Below, one piece after another: positions 1 through 13,571 of a DNA stretch of 64,000 bases; the first letter of the stretch is position 1; each line of letters starts with the position of its first letter. This DNA comes from Himantopus leucocephalus (taxonomy: Eukaryota > Chordata > Aves > Charadriiformes > Recurvirostridae): contig RSEF01000001.1 of NCBI GenBank assembly GCA_003993805.1, positions 211,868,653-211,932,652 of the forward strand, read 5' to 3'. Below the pieces are notes generated by a model. That model was not told the DNA's origin, searched no databases, and saw only the letters and a program-made list of their open reading frames with translations. The translations under genes and the position numbers were made by a program.

Positions 1-3
1 AGC

Positions 4-24
4 AAAAAAAAAAAAAAAAAAAAA
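4..24 (+). repeat. poly-A run
   Basis: About 21 A residues near the window edge, followed by an AT-rich stretch. It could be the tail of an element lying outside the window or a simple repeat. Confidence 0.8.
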
Positions 25-597
25 TAATATTATCCGCTTCCTGTAGCTCTCCACCCAATGATACATACATCCCGCCGAGGCAACCGGGCTTCCTGAAAAA
101 CCGTCCCACGGAAAAGGGCTGCGTTTTTTGAGGTCCGGCGCGGTGGTCGGTGGCAGCGGGCGGGATGCATCCCGCGCCGCGCCGGGCGATGGGAAGCCGC
201 ATCCCTACGATGCCGTGCCCTCGCCGGTGGCCTCCGGGATGGCTCCGCCGGCCCAGAGCTTTCTTCCCGAGCCCCGTTCCTGGGTGCCATCGTGAAGGCA
301 ACAAAACCCTCTCGTTGGGGATGGTAAAAGTTTTGCCACCTTTTCACTTTCGCTGTTATAATGGAGATATTTGTAAAGGGCTGCTCCTCCGTTTTCCCGT
401 ATGCGTTAATAAAAGCTTTCCTGGGCTCGCTCTGGGCAGAATAAACCAGATTTTACCCATAAACAGCACGGAGGATTTGGGCTAAGGTGGCTTGATGATC
501 TTAAAGGTGTCTTCCAAGCAAAAAGATTCCAAGATTCTATGATGGCGGGAAATTGGATAACGCTGCCCCAAAGGGTGGGAGGATGGACAGCAGACCT

Positions 598-621
598 CCC
601 CCCCCCCCCCCCCCCCCCNNN
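598..621 (+). repeat. poly-C run ending in three Ns
   Basis: Twenty-one C residues run directly into three undetermined bases (619-621). The same pairing of poly-C with N occurs at 1,801 and near 37,455, which suggests a sequencing or assembly difficulty rather than three unrelated loci. Confidence 0.9.
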
Positions 622-1487
622 CCGCGAAATCCTTCCGGGGGCCTTAATCCCTGTCAATGCAACCCCCGTTTCATCCCCCCTAATTTAGAGGCTGGAGCAT
701 AATTTGCAGGGTGAGTGCTTGGGAGGGCAGGGGAAAGCTGGTCTGCAACGACAAAGCTTTCACGGGTTGTAACTCGGTGTTCTTCCAGTGGGAAACAATA
801 GGGCAATAAAGAGAAAATAAATAGAAAGGGTTACTCTAAACCCCGACACTTTGGACGCGGTTCCCAGCTGATGCAATTCAATACGGCTCCGCCGGAGCTA
901 GTAACCTTTTAGCACAGCTGATCGCACGCCGTGCCGGTTCCTTGCGCTCTTAAAACCGTTTGCGGTGTTTTTCTTTCCCCAAGGATGGGAAAAACCGCTC
1001 TCTCTGCCCTCTCCGTCCCGGCCGGGGCTGCGGTGCCGCCGTCCCCGGGGTTGTCCTTTCCTCCCAGCGCCGCTGCTCGGCCGTGGGTGTGCGGAGAGGC
1101 GGGCGACGTGATCGCCAATGCTCGGCCGAGACGCAAAGCAAGGTCAAAAATGCACCGGAGAAGCTCTTGCGTCAGAGGCAGCCAAGCATCCCCGGGGCTC
1201 TTCCCACTGTTTGCAAGAAGTCCTCACTCCGCACAAGCAGCGATAGCCAAATAAGGTGCGGAAACGCACGGCGGCTTCCATCGGGATGGGGATGATACCT
1301 ACCAGATCCGCCGGCAGCGCCGCTCCCGGCCCTCCGCTCCTCCTGCCTCTGCTCCGCGGGAACCGGGAGGCTTTTCCCATGGAATAACTCACCCGGCGTC
1401 TTTGGGAAATCGGCGATGAAGCTGAGCGGCTCCTTCCCCGTCGCGGGTTTATTCGACTCGTTTTGCCCTTTTTTTTATTCATGATTT

Positions 1488-1507
1488 TTTTGTTGTTGTT
1501 GTTGGTT
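1488..1507 (+). repeat. short T-rich/GTT simple repeat
   Basis: A short GTT-type repeat after a T run. It has no coding meaning. Confidence 0.6.
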
Positions 1508-1800
1508 TTTAAACCGCTGTTGAAAGCAGCTGGCTTTCCTGCCTGGCTGCTCCGGGGCTGCGGGCAAGCCGGTCAGACTGGCTCTTTCCAGGGTGACCGG
1601 CCACGGAAATCTGCCCTGTGCATTTGGATGCCTGGCTTGGAGCAGGAAAAGCAGCAGGACAGAGTGCCCGGCCCGTCTCCATATACAGAGGCAGAGAAAT
1701 TCCCCAAACCGCCGTGTAAACAAAAGTTCCGTCTCCTCGAATGCTCCAGCCCAGCCGAGCGCGGCGTGCCCTGACCCGGTGGTGGGCAGCCCCTGCTCGG

Positions 1801-1834
1801 CCCCCCCCCCCCCCCCCCCCCCNCCCCCCCCCCC
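1801..1834 (+). repeat. poly-C run interrupted by a single N
   Basis: Twenty-two C residues, one N at 1,823, then eleven more C residues. The lone N inside a homopolymer is typical of a closed or unresolved gap of uncertain length. Confidence 0.9.
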
Positions 1835-4800
1835 GCCCCAAATCCACCCCTCCGGTTCACCCGGGTCTCGATATGCCCCATCTGCAGTTTCTTCCTTAAC
1901 GAAGGCGAAGTTTAAAAAGAAAGCCCCAAAAAGGAGAAATGCAGATGCCTGTTCGTGCCCCCGGCACTTTTTGTGTCTACGTGTGCTCCTTCACAACCCA
2001 CTGCCGCTGTCACCGCTCCTCTTCTCACGGGGTTTGCAAGCTCTTTGCTTCTCCCCGAGTTTTACTCTGAGCTCTTTACAGACACCCCCTGAGCGATGGG
2101 GGACTTGTAGCTGAGTCCCTTTGAAAAAAAAAAAATAAATAATGCACTACTAGAAATAAACTTGGGCAGCGACTGAACGGCAGCACAAACCGTTTATCGC
2201 CTGCTCCCGCCTCTCCGGCACTGCGTAACGGCGGGTGAGAGAGGTTCAAACCGCCTGGGTGGGTTTCTCCATGTGTCTCCTTCCACCTCTAAGCGTCTTT
2301 TGGACGTAGCCAAGGTTCACTTTCCACGAATGACCGTTTCCCAGCAGAGCGAAGGTCACGCTCCTGGCGAAGGAAACGTGCCGGGTAACTCTGCTTCCTT
2401 GTTTATTCCCGGCCACATTCGTTCTTCCCTGATTTTGTCATTTCGGAAATGTCCGTGTGGCTTAGCTTTTTCATTTTTCTGAATGTACGTGCAGAGTCAT
2501 GAAGCTGTCACGGGTACGTATTGTACGAGTGTGCAACCACCCGGTATACGCACGGAGTTATCCAGCGTCCTTGTAATGAAAAGGATGGATAATATTTGGG
2601 ATGAAGGTCTTGAAGAAGCACTCGAGATGTGGAGGTTTAGCCTTGCTGGATTGTAATAATTCCCTCTTGTGATCTTGCAAAGATTATTCAGCATCTCCAT
2701 ACTCTCGCTGCCCAGCGGTAAAGTCCTTTGGGACACAACTCCAGCGATGCAATCCCACTGATTTGCTCGTGCGTAGCCTTCCTCCAGGCTCCTCAGCTCA
2801 GCTGGATGTAATGATTGCTTCTGACGAAGGAGGTGGGAAGAATTCCCAGGAGTTTCTCTCATCCTTGGGCCTGTCCATACCGGGGCCTCGGCACCGTCTT
2901 CTGGGCGGGTTCGTAGCTGGCGGGGTGTCTTTGGGTTTTCCCACCGGCTGCGGGGGGGAGAACGGAGATGACGGCAGGTATCAGAGCTGGAGGGGTGTGT
3001 GGGGCGCAGGGTTGAACACACAAGGCAACGCTGCCTATCCGCGCGGAGTCTGAGGGCCAGGAATAGGGCTGTAGACTCAAGTCCTCGTGTCTTCAGGATG
3101 GGACGTTTGTCCTAGTTGCTCCAAGGAAAGTTCAGGCAACCCGATGTGGAAATGCAGCTGGGTGCTCTGGGCAAGGGGTACTCATCCCAAGGTGGGTATC
3201 TTTACCTAAAACGAGAGCCATTGACCTTAGGAGGGACATGTGGCCAGCTCTCTCCTCCTGATGGCCAAAGACACATGGGATGAAGCCAGGGGCCAAGATT
3301 CGAGACCGTCACAACCATCTAGCTTGGTCCTTCATGCCCAAAGGTTACAAAATACATCCCTGCAGCTGGAATAAATCCCAGCTTGCAAGAGATAGCTACA
3401 CTCAGATAAGAGACACAAAGCCAGAGCGAGCTACCTCCTCCCTTGGTAAGTCAAGCCAAGGTTTCCTTGCCCTACAGCTACAAAATCACATCTCATTTCC
3501 ATCCTGCGTGTGCCTAACATCAGCCGCGGTGCACCGGCGCCTGCTAGGCTTGTGCCGGAGGACAAACCCCGCTGCAGGGCTCTTCTCTGTCCCCTCTTCA
3601 CCTTCTTTCCAGGAATTGGGGTCAATGAAGCTCTTGAAGCCTCAGGCTGGGAGGTTTGTTTCCCAGCCTCTTCCTCCGCAATCAGCTCTTCATAACAAAT
3701 AACTCCGCTGGCTCTCCGGACTCGACGTGTCAGGCATTAGTTTCCTGTTGACATTAATCCCTGTGCCGTCGTTTATCTGTTATCCTTTTTCTACCGTGCA
3801 GTTGTGTCCTTCTGATGCTCCCAGTGACCTCCACCGAGGGTGACTCTTGCCTTGGCCCAGAAAGGAGGCAACATGCCCCAAATCGTTCCCTAGTTGTCCC
3901 CAGGGTCAGAAGAGTCCTTGAACCTTGTGTATGAAAGGGCCGGTGGGTCCTGAAGCACCGTCTTGACATCTGTTTTAGCCACAGGGAGTTGTTAGCAAAA
4001 CAGTTGAATCCATGTGATGGGGAATTTGGGTAAATCCCGGATAAATTCTCCTAAAAGTTAATTCATCCCAGGGCTGAAAATGTCCTTCCAGCTGCCTGCC
4101 TGGTGCTGAGTGTGTCCCGACAGCCATGCCCAGGACCCCGCTTCCGTTGCATCCCCGCTCTTCCGTTGCGTCCCCTGTGCCCGGCTCGTGGGTTTGGTAC
4201 CGCTCATCATCCCCACCTCGGACCCTTAATGTCACCTCGTGACTTGCAGCAGCAAATCACGCTGCTCTGCACAGCCCGTGTTTTAGTAAAGGATGGGGCA
4301 GAAACGCTGCACAGGGATGCAGGAACGTGTCCCTCTCAGCTGCTGCTGTCCCCACCGGTCTTTCAACCAGCCCCAGGACCCCCAGTGATGTCGGACCATT
4401 GCCTCCATCCAGCCCACCACCCAGGTTTGCAAATTCTTTTGGCAAAAGCTGTCCCAAACGTAGTTTTCCCTGGCCGCTTGCGCCAGCTCTCGGAGGTGCT
4501 CTGCCACGGATGCTTTGCACGGTGCTGTCAGCAAGCAGTCACTGTAACTCATTTTCTAGAAACCCAGGATGGAGACTGCTGTGTTTTGATGAGGTAATCC
4601 CAGAACACCATCAGTCTGTCGAGTTTTTGGGCTAAAAACGACTTCAAAGGGCACTTTACCGCGCTACTGATTTGCACTTGCCCACGAGAAAGGGGGTAAC
4701 TCCAGCCCAAAGGTTCAAATACATCACACCCCTCTTCTTCTCCTGTAATATACAACATATTAAACCACTTTCTATTGTCCATCAGATTTTTTTTGAGCCT

Positions 4801-6570
4801 TTGCCACTCCCGGTCTGGCTTTTCTCCACCTCCAGAAGGCCCCCTATTCATTTGCCTTTACAAATACAAAGTACAGGCTGGAAGGCTGAATTTCTCCCGT
4901 GGTGCCGTGGCTAAAAGAAAACCCAAATGTCATGCAAGGCTCGGTCACCGTCCCTGGAGCTGGTGACTCCGGGGTGTTAGAAGAAACACCCGGCGTCATT
5001 TCTCTACTGCTAGTCAGCAAGAAGAAAAACCAAAAATCCCAAATAATTCATCTGATGGCTCCGACACCACCATCTGCAGAGCCGGCCAGCGGAAAGCGTC
5101 TGTTTGGAAGTGATTTACTGGGAAGCAGTAGGGGGGGAAAAAAAAAAAATCCCCAAATCACACCATCAATTATCCATAGCTGTTATTCAGGCTCTTTCTG
5201 GGCAACCGCTTGGTGGGAAGCGGAGCTGCGGGAAAGCACCCTGCGCTGGCACCCAGCACCCTGTAGGGTCTGCCCAGGTTGTGAAGGAGGGGAGGAAAAC
5301 TGCCCCCAGCACCCTGCGTAGCCCCGTCCTGTGTATTTGCAGAGCGGCAGCCCCGTGGCCGCCATCGCCAAGTGTGACAGCATCACCGAGCGCGGCAGCA
5401 TCAAACCCCCACCCCACCCCGAGCCCTGACATCGATGCTTCCCGTTATCTCTCCAGCCCCAGCTCTCCCCTCCCCAACGGTCTGGGGAAACTGGCTCCCA
5501 GCCCGTGGGTTTTCCCCTCTATCAGCGCAGGGAGCAGCGGGCGAAGCTCATCCGTCACACTTCGTTAGGGGGCCCGAGGGCTGCGGAGGCGTAGGGCATC
5601 CCTGAGACATGCCGGACCGTTCCCACCCCTATGGATGCACCCTGGAGTGGGGTCAAAAATAAGCCCAAGACATGTGGGGGTCAAAGACAAAGCCCAGCGA
5701 GAGCAGATCCATGTCCTGCCCAGGCCTGGGGTTTCCCCACACTAGTTTTTCTTTTCAAGCATTGCTTGAATCCCCCCACCCTGTAAAAAATTTTTGCTCA
5801 GCGTAAGATGACATCTCCAGGGCATTGCAAAAACCACCAAATCATGGAACAGAATGGCAAATCCAGCCCTGGGGACCGGCTGTCCTGCCGTGCTCAAAGG
5901 ACATGAGGATGGGGAGTGACTGGGATGATTTTCCCACTGTGGAAACCCCAGAACCCCCAGCCTGGGCCACCTTTCCCCTCTGGTCTGTACTGGGATGCCC
6001 CGTGCTGGCTGCGCCACCGACCCGCTTGGTGCCGGTGTCCTGGTCCCCACCCTGCAGCCCCCAAAAGATGCTCTGAGATGGGTTTATTCTTCATGTCCCA
6101 CGACCAGGGCTATGACAGCGGCACTTGGGGGGTGAATGGGGAAACCCAGACACCACCCCACGACACAGAGAGCAAACACCAGTGGGCAGCTGGGACACGC
6201 TCGTGGACCAATTAGCCCCCAAAACGCCACACCTCCCCTTCGTGGGGCAACCTGAGAAGGAGCCATGTGGCCCTGGGGTCCCCAGGGAGGAGCTGCCCAA
6301 CGTCCCCAAGCCGAGCCAGAAGGAATGCGGGGCCGGCAGCGATGGCCACGCTGCCACTTTTTTCCCATTGTCTGCTCCCAAAAGCATCCAAATCCTCAGG
6401 AATAAGGGACTCGGAGCACGCCATGCTGGCGCAGGGAGCCGGGAGTTCCCCCAGGCTGCAAAGCCCTAAAGGCCAAACAAGAATAGCAGCAGCCCCATAA
6501 ATCACACCCGTCCTATAAATCACACCCTCCCGATAAATCCCACCCCTGCTGCGGGAAGCTGCAAAGGCTG

Positions 6571-6599
6571 GAGGAGGAGGAGGAGGAGAAGGAGGAGGG
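6571..6599 (+). repeat. GGA/GAG purine microsatellite
   Basis: About nine GAG-type triplets with one AAG interruption. This is a simple polypurine repeat. Confidence 0.85.
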
Positions 6600-7079
6600 C
6601 ACCGAGGACGGAGCTGCTGGGGTTTGGCCGCCTTTGCTCATGCGCTGCCAGAGAACAAAAAGTTCTGAACGAGGGTTTTTATCGAAACGCGCGTCAGAGC
6701 TCTGCGCAAGCCGGGCTGATAACAGGCACCTGAGCAAAGGAACCGATGCGACGCGGGCACCGGGGGCACACGTGCCTCAGGGGGGGCGTTTGGCCACGCG
6801 GCCCTGATGGAGCCACGCTGCAGGGCACTTTTGGCCTGTGTGAATCACCCAAATTTGCCCCCGACCCCAGGTGGTGGGTGCAGGGAGAGGGACTCAGCAT
6901 CGTCCCCTACGACCGCTTCACTTGGGCATCCATGGGGCTCCCCGCAGCCCCCCAGACTGCTCTTCTGTCTTGTTTTTAACCAAACACAAGCGTATCCTGG
7001 ACCCCCCTTGCTGGGTTTGGGTTGTTTGATGGATTTTCCTGGTCAAATCCAGGCTGCGGCCAAGGAAACGGCAGTAATT

Positions 7080-7165
7080 TTCTTCCCATTTTACAGATGG
7101 ATAAGCTGAGGCCGGAGGCAGGGCAGTGACCGGCAGCTGCTGAGGATGCAGCTCCATGCTGGAGC
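7080..7165 (+). repeat. MIR-like SINE fragment (3' part)
   Basis: The order 'CCCATTTTACAGATGG', then a GCTGAGGCC-type segment, then GCAGGGCAGTGACC matches what I remember of the 3' half of MIR-type core SINEs found across amniotes. It is short and diverged, and the family name comes from memory of the consensus, not from a search. Confidence 0.5.
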
Positions 7166-7984
7166 CAGGATCGTGCTGCCCAGCGTGGCTGGTGTGGTTT
7201 GGTACAGTGGAAAAGCACAACAGCCCCTGTGTGTGGGTTTGGGTCAAAAATAACCCAAACCGCTTCCTTTTTCCGGGAAAATAACACCGGGAGGCTGCAG
7301 AGAAACAGGAGGGTTAGTGTACTGGTGGGCGCTGGGCTCAGATTTCCCGGCCACGTCTGCGTCTCTCCGCTGTGGATTGCTTCGGCTCTCGATGGTGCGC
7401 TGAAGTTTTCTGAGCTGAATAAAGGGATTTGGGGAACATCAAGCAGAAAACAAAAGGGGAGGGGAGTCGATACCTTCTACTTGTCTCTCGGACACCCGAA
7501 ACGCCCCGTGTAGCTGCAGCGGCCGAGCACGTCTGGGAGCCTGTTGCGCCGGGGGAAGCTGGAGATGGATGATGCCCAGGCAGCTGAATGGTTTTGTGCT
7601 TTTTCGGCTTCAGTCAGAAGGTCAGATGCAAGCGGGATGGTAATGCAGTTAGGGCTGGAAAAAAGAGAGAGAGAGCAGATCGGAGCGGTTTAATAAGGTA
7701 GATGTTATTGAATCAGCCGGGTGGGATGAACTTCGTCTCCGAGCAGAGCGGTCTGAGCGATGGGCATCTCCCCTAAGAAGGAGAGGTGGCCAGGAATGGG
7801 CAACCTGCGGAGACTTTGGGAATCTCCAAAACCCCACCGAAGCACAAAATTATGGTGGCTTGCGAGCTCCTAGAAGACACACAGTGCTCTGCAGCCAAGG
7901 GTGCTGTCGTGCTCCTACAGTTTCTGGCGCAGCCCTGTGTCCCCTGCAAACATCCCAGTTCATCCGCATTTTGTGGCAAGACAG

Positions 7985-8312
7985 GATGGTGACCGATGAG
8001 GAAAGGTTAAAAGAATTCAGGCTGTTTACCCTAGAGAAAGAAAGACGGCCGATAACATCTTCAGGTAGATAAAAGGGGGTTGATCTGAAGAGAGAGGGAT
8101 GGAAGAGGGAGGAAATGCTCTGTTCCCCGTTTCCACAATGGTTAGGCAAAAAGCAAAGGGGGAAACATCCGGAGAAGGGTTCAGGGCAGCTCTTCGGGGA
8201 GGATGTTTAGGTGTAAGGGAGTGAAGGACTAGGGGAATCACCATCACCAGAGGTTTTTAAAGCTGAGCCAGAAAACACGCATCCTGGATGGTCTATGTGC
8301 CTGCTCTGTGCC
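7985..8312 (+). mobile_element. old CR1 LINE fragment, 3' region, sense
   Basis: The text follows the usual CR1 3' UTR order: GAGGAAAGGTTAAAAGAATT, then a 'TTTACCCTAGAGAAAG' segment, then AGAGGTTTTTAAAGC, then GATGGTCTATGTGCCTGCTC near 8,290. The spacing fits a heavily diverged, indel-rich old CR1 copy. The terminal octamers are not visible. It is probably not functional. Confidence 0.55.
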
Positions 8313-9420
8313 AGTGGGGCTCTGCCACCGTCTCTCATCAGTAAAGGCTTTTGGCGGCTCATTGGTTAAACTGGAGGATGCTGGAGTTGCTGCCTGATAC
8401 AAAGAGCTTCATTCTCTCCAAAAACGGGCTAGAAATTAGTGCCACGCACAGGCTAGGTCCAGTCCCCGCTTGCAAGAAAACCTCTGTGCTCCACCGCATG
8501 CTGAATCCAGCACGGAGGATGCCCCAACCCCACCACATGCTGGAATGATGGTCGTCCACTCATGTCCTTGCAGCCGCGTGTGGCTACGACCTCAGGATGG
8601 AGAGGACATCGCTGCTAGACCATCCCATGGGCCAACAGAAATACCACCAACACAACCCAGGTGAGAGCGGAGAGGTGGCAAGCGCGGGGGAACCAGGACC
8701 CTTCATCCCTGCGGCGGGGAAGCTGCTCTGGGATTGCTCCTGAGGTGCAGTAGGATGATACCCATGGGATCAGCAACGATGGCAGAAGGTCGGTCGCACC
8801 TTGGACCTGAGGTTCCCCGGGGAAGGGAGAGGCCAAGATGAGGTTGTGGTGCGTGTTTTGCAGCCCGGTTAAAAGCTGCAGCTCTCGTGCAGCAGCCACA
8901 GTGTGGGCGCTCGGCGCGAAGCGTCAAGCCCAGTCACTAGGGCAAGAAACTGCAGAAACCAGCTGGGGCTTGGAAAAGAGAAAAAAAAAAAAGAAAAAGA
9001 GCCAGAAAATAACCCGCCGCATTGAGAACTGACTGTAAGCGACGGTTGTTTAAACATGGCAGAGCATCAGAGCGCTCGAGGAGCTGGATGTGTGTACCAG
9101 AGGAAGGTAGCCGGAGGTGGGTGCCAGTATTTTCTGGCAGCGTTGGGTTGGAAATATCCTTCAACTCCTTAGATAGCAAGCCGGAGATTACGATGTGAAG
9201 GAATGCACTGCAAGCTGCTGCTGTGCACAGCCGTGGGAGGGTGGGAGGAGAAGCCAAGCCCCATGGCAGCGTGATAGGAAACAGCCTGGAGACGCACGGG
9301 GAGGAGGAGAAAATCAGGTCAATGCTCTGAAGTGGCTTAACAGGCCATCGGGAAGCTCTTGGGAAGGAGACCGGTACAGGGGGAGATGAGTCGGGTGAGA
9401 GGAGGTCTCCGTGGCAGAGA

Positions 9421-9700
9421 GATCATAGAATTGTAGAATCATACAATGGTTCGGGTGGAAAGGACCTTTAAAGGCCATCTAGTCCAATCCCCTGCTATGA
9501 GCAGGGACATCTTCAACTGGATCAGGTTGCTCAGAGCCCCATCCAACCTGACCTGGAATGTTTCCAGGGATGGGGCATCTCCCACCTCTCTGGGCAACCT
9601 GAGCCAGGGTCTCACCACCCTCAGCGTAAAACATTTCTTCCTTATATATAGTCTGAACTCACACCCTTTTAGTTTAAAACCATTACCCCTTGTCCTGTCA
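9421..9700 (-). mobile_element. CR1 LINE 3' end, antisense
   Basis: Read on the plus strand it starts with the reverse complement of the CR1 terminal repeats (ATCATAGAATTGTAGAATCA). It continues with the standard antisense landmarks: GGACCTTTAAAGGCCATCTA, a CAGGTTGCTCAGAGCCCCAT segment, TCTCTGGGCAACCTGAGCC, TCTCACCACCCTCAGCGTAA and CATTACCCCTTGTCCTGTCA. About 280 bp of the 3' UTR is retained, as expected for a 5'-truncated CR1 copy. It has no coding capacity. Confidence 0.92.
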
Positions 9701-10540
9701 AGATGGGGTGGTGGTTATTCCCCACGACGGATGTCATGGTTTCAGCTAGGACCACTGCTGTGCGGGTGGCACAAACGCAGCGAGAGCCCCGGGGAGCGTG
9801 AAGCGAACCGACGAGCGGGAGGGAGGTTTCGTGCCACCTCCTAGGGGGTGGACGGGGGCAGTGGGCAGCTTTGCAGATCCAGCCCAGGCCCCCACCGCCC
9901 TCCCATCTTGGCCTGTCAAGTGATGAAGAGGGCCAGGGCGTGCAGCCCCAGGGTTTGCCGTGACCCCCCGCCCATGCAGAGGTGCTGTGCTCAGGGCTGA
10001 CCCGATGCTGGAGAGCACAGAAAAGCATTTATGGCCTCGTTTGGCCCCTCCAAAGCTCTCTGCACTGAGCACTGGCTGCTTTTGGGAAACCCCGTCTCCA
10101 TCCGACAGCCCAAATCCTGACACATCTGGCCGGCACTGCCCAGACCCTCGGAGGTCCGTGGCACCCTGCATCCAGCGCTGTCCCTGGCGCTGGCGGCCGT
10201 GCAGGCGGGGAAAGGCAAGTCCCGAGTGCTCCTTCTTGGCAGGGGAGCAGAGGGAGGGGAGGTGATACAGGAAAGTATCTCAACTGCGTGTTTGAACGCA
10301 CAGCTGGCAAAAAGATATTCCCAAGACCTCACTCGTTTTCCCAACTACACGGAAACACAGCAATGGAGAGGAGGAGAGACCTATTTTGGCCGCCTGATGT
10401 GCTTTTCCTCCCCAGGGGGCTTTAACTAAGGTCCTGAGAAGCCACTGGTGTTTATACTGAGCTTGCAGCCTCCAGCTCCTTATTTTACTCAGTTTTAAAT
10501 AACACGAATGTTGGGCTCCATCCGTTCCTTTGGGAGATTT

Positions 10541-10556
10541 CTTTTTTTTTTTTTTT
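10541..10556 (+). repeat. poly-T run
   Basis: About 16 T residues in otherwise GC-rich intergenic DNA. It could be the reverse of an A-tail, but no element is recognisable beside it. Confidence 0.7.
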
Positions 10557-11576
10557 AAGGCAGAATCCAGGAGATTGTTCTGCCAGAGTATTTTTTTCCA
10601 AGCATCAAGCCCCCTGTCCCTCTCTGCGGGGCTGCGGCGTGGCCAGGCTTTGCTTACACCTCCCCAGCCCGTTTTGGGCGCTGGAGATGCTGCCAGCTGA
10701 GCAAAGGTGGGTTATTCCAACATTTGTTCCTTGCAAGGAAACACCTCTGCCTCCCCTTCCGTCTCCCGAGTGATGACACCGGACGATGACAGTGCCAGGC
10801 CAGGAAAAAACAGCGATAGGAGCACTGGAAAGAATAAGAAAAAAAAACCCCAAACCCACAGCGAAACCCTTGATATTCTATCAAATCACATGGAAATTAA
10901 GCCCTATCTTGCAGGAGTCACTCCTGGGTCTCAAAGGAGAGGTTACCGAGGCCATGTGGATAACCAGCACATGGAGGGTCGGTTTTAAATGACGTGTCCT
11001 TCCTGGAAGGGACTCTGGCATGAAGAGGGTATCTGCTGTCTAATGGAGCAAGCCCCTTCTTACGAGAGCCTGAGGCCTGGGAGCAGGGCGGGCATCTCAG
11101 GTGGCTTTGGCACGTGACACCATGATTGCCATCTCCTGTACCAAAATGACATCGTGAGTCGTCTCAGTGTGACATCCCAAGCGGCACGGGGAAGAGCAGC
11201 TCTCAGGCTTTGAGGAGGGACAGGGAGGATCTGACTCCCAATTTCCTTCCCCTGGGAGAGGTGCCAGGATCAGGCAGGGCCACCCCGTGGTGCCAACTCA
11301 CCCTTGCGTGTCTTCTGCCATCAACCCAACACCCAGGGACTCACTGCTGGAGAGGCGCTCAACTGGAATATCTTTCTCTGGAGCATCACACCAGTGGAGC
11401 GACCGCCAGGAAAACTCCCAGCGCGCGTAAGCCTGGAGTTAACTTTCCAGGCAAAGTTGTAGGAAATGAGAAGTGCTACAAGGGAGAGCACAAAGGCTGG
11501 CGCGTTTCGGCTCTCCTGCATCCCAGAAGATCAAACAGATGGGGATTGTCCTGCAAGGCAGAGCGGTTTGAGGGAA

Positions 11577-11620
11577 ACAAAACAAAACAAAACAAAAAAA
11601 AAAAAAAGAAAAAAAAAAAG
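11577..11620 (+). repeat. A-rich (AAAAC)n simple repeat
   Basis: A run of AAAAC-type units grades into poly-A with single G interruptions. Open frames that read through it, such as the long plus-strand frame from 11,210, are chance products. Confidence 0.85.
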
Positions 11621-11749
11621 AGGAGATGTTTCTTTGCTTCTTTGCTGCTTCAGAGATCATGGGTGACATTTCCAGCAGGGCATGGCATGCTACACGGTCA
11701 TGTCCCAGCTAATACAAGGAATACATGGGCTCCTTTCCAAGCACGCTGG

Positions 11750-11832
11750 CTTTGGGCCAGTCACTTAACTCTCGGCATCTCGGTTCCTTTAGCTGGAAAA
11801 GAGGCGAGCTGTTCTTCCTGGCCTCTCTGGCC
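11750..11832 (+). repeat. MIR-like SINE fragment
   Basis: The segment GGGCCAGTCACTTAACTCTC followed by 'TCTCGGTTCCTTTAGCTGGAA' in two parts matches the familiar MIR order: GGGCAAGTCACTTAACCTC, then a CTCAGTTTCC-type segment, then an ATCTGTAAAATG-type segment. It is an old copy of about 80 bp, assigned from memory. Confidence 0.55.
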
Positions 11833-13571
11833 TCTCCCGGCATGTCAGGACTTCGGGAGGTGAGGATGGGGCGTACACCTACAGCTCTACCACAGCAAGC
11901 TGTCAGCAGTAGGGTGTGATGGACACTGGTTTTCGGGAACCCAGTCCCAGGCTCGCAGGTGCAAGCCTGTTTTCTGCAAGGTCAGGTTCAGGAAGCATCA
12001 TTTGAATGATTGATGGTCTGCTTTTTTCGGGGGAGCTGTTTCCTTCTGCTGGCCGAGCGCTGGAAACTCCCCACTGCTCAGGACAGGATGCTGGGAGCAC
12101 TGGGTTGACAAAAGCCACGTGTTCCTAACTCACCCTCTCTGAGGAAATTTGGCATCAGCGGTGAAGGTCTCTGCACCAAGAGCTCTGGGGGACAGCAAAA
12201 GGACACCTGAACGCAATGCCTTAAAAGAAGTCCGAAAGGGACACGTCTGTCTGTCTGTCAGTCCCTCTAAGCTGTTTTGCAGCCAGCATCTGCCTTAACT
12301 TACAGCGATTCTAAAAGCATCGCGTCGCAAACAGATCAAATGCCAAGTTCACCTCATCCAGACGGGACATCTCTTCGAGATTCCCTTGGGCTATTCCTGG
12401 ACCGCCCGGGCACAACAATCCGCATGCAGGACGCGAAGGGCACCGGCGGGCGTCGGAGCAGGACTGCCTGGCCTCTGGAAAACCATTTGTGGGGCAGGAG
12501 AGCTGCCGGACACACAAAGCGCCCAAGAACCAGGTAAGCATCTCGCTGCTCCCGCTGCTCTGCAGGACACCCGTCCTCTCCTCCCAGGAGCTTGTTGTAG
12601 AGCTCGCAGAGCCGATTCACAGAGCTAAGTGCAAACTAGAAAACCTTATGTCAGGAAGAAGTCACAAGGCATCCTAACCAGAAACATATTTGGGGAGTGA
12701 GTCAGTGGAGGGGGAAGCAAAAAAGAAAGTTGCACCCTTCTACTTGATGAAAAAAGCATATGGCAACAGCCAATATTGTGAACAACACTCCCCACTCCAG
12801 CAACCGAGCCAGAAAGAAAACTCATGACTCAACCGTTGCATTTCCTCCAAATCTACAGCAAAAATCTCGTTCAGGAGGGGCATCTTCAGGGAGAGTCAGC
12901 AAGAACTGATTTAGCCGGGTAATTAACTAAATTGTTTGGAGAGGGTAAAATTATTTGGCAGAAGCTTTTAGGCTCATTTTAAAGCCTTGATTTAAACCCA
13001 ACCGAGACGGTGGGGAAACAAGTGCACTCTGCAGACATGTAACGCACGGAATATATGCATCCATGCTCGCATACACACACGCTTTCTCCAGATACCACAG
13101 AATAAACTCAGGAGGACCTTAATGCTTCCCCAGGAACAGCTTGCATCCAGAGCTCCCGCTTCCCCCAAGAAGGCTGCGAATACGTCACCATAAATCATAA
13201 ATCCAAGGAGGCCAAGAATGCCATCGCGATTATGAAATACAGCTAGAAATTGGCAAAACATTCGCTGCAAAACCAGCACAACTCTGATTTTCTTTGGGTA
13301 GCGAGAATAAAAGAATGGGACGCATTGCAGAGTGCAGGGCCAACACGGTCTGCAGATGTTTTCAGGCAGCGTGACTTGCTAAGGCTACTCGGAATCAAAA
13401 TTCACGGCAGCGAGAGGCAGTCTGAGGCAGCCAGTCCTCCACGTTTTTTTTTTCCCCGAGACTTTGTGGTTGCAGATGTCAAAGCTGTAACGCTCGGTCA
13501 GCCCAGTGACTTGGGAAAGAAAGTGAATAATCCCTAGAAAGCCGCCTGGCAATGCCGGGTGGGAAGCTATC

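Noticed and set aside
1593..2114. 173-codon open frame containing a proline run
   Set aside because: The proline run is simply the poly-C/N tract at 1,801-1,834. Nothing else in the frame is protein-like.
9730..9760. Start of a sense avian ERV LTR (TGTCATGGTTTCAGCTAGGA)
   Set aside because: Only about 20 bases agree with the remembered LTR start, and the following text does not continue the LTR.
11210..11863. 217-codon open frame in the upstream flank
   Set aside because: It reads through an AAAAC simple repeat and a MIR-like fragment, has no domain or phased exons, and lies in GC-rich DNA where long chance frames are common.
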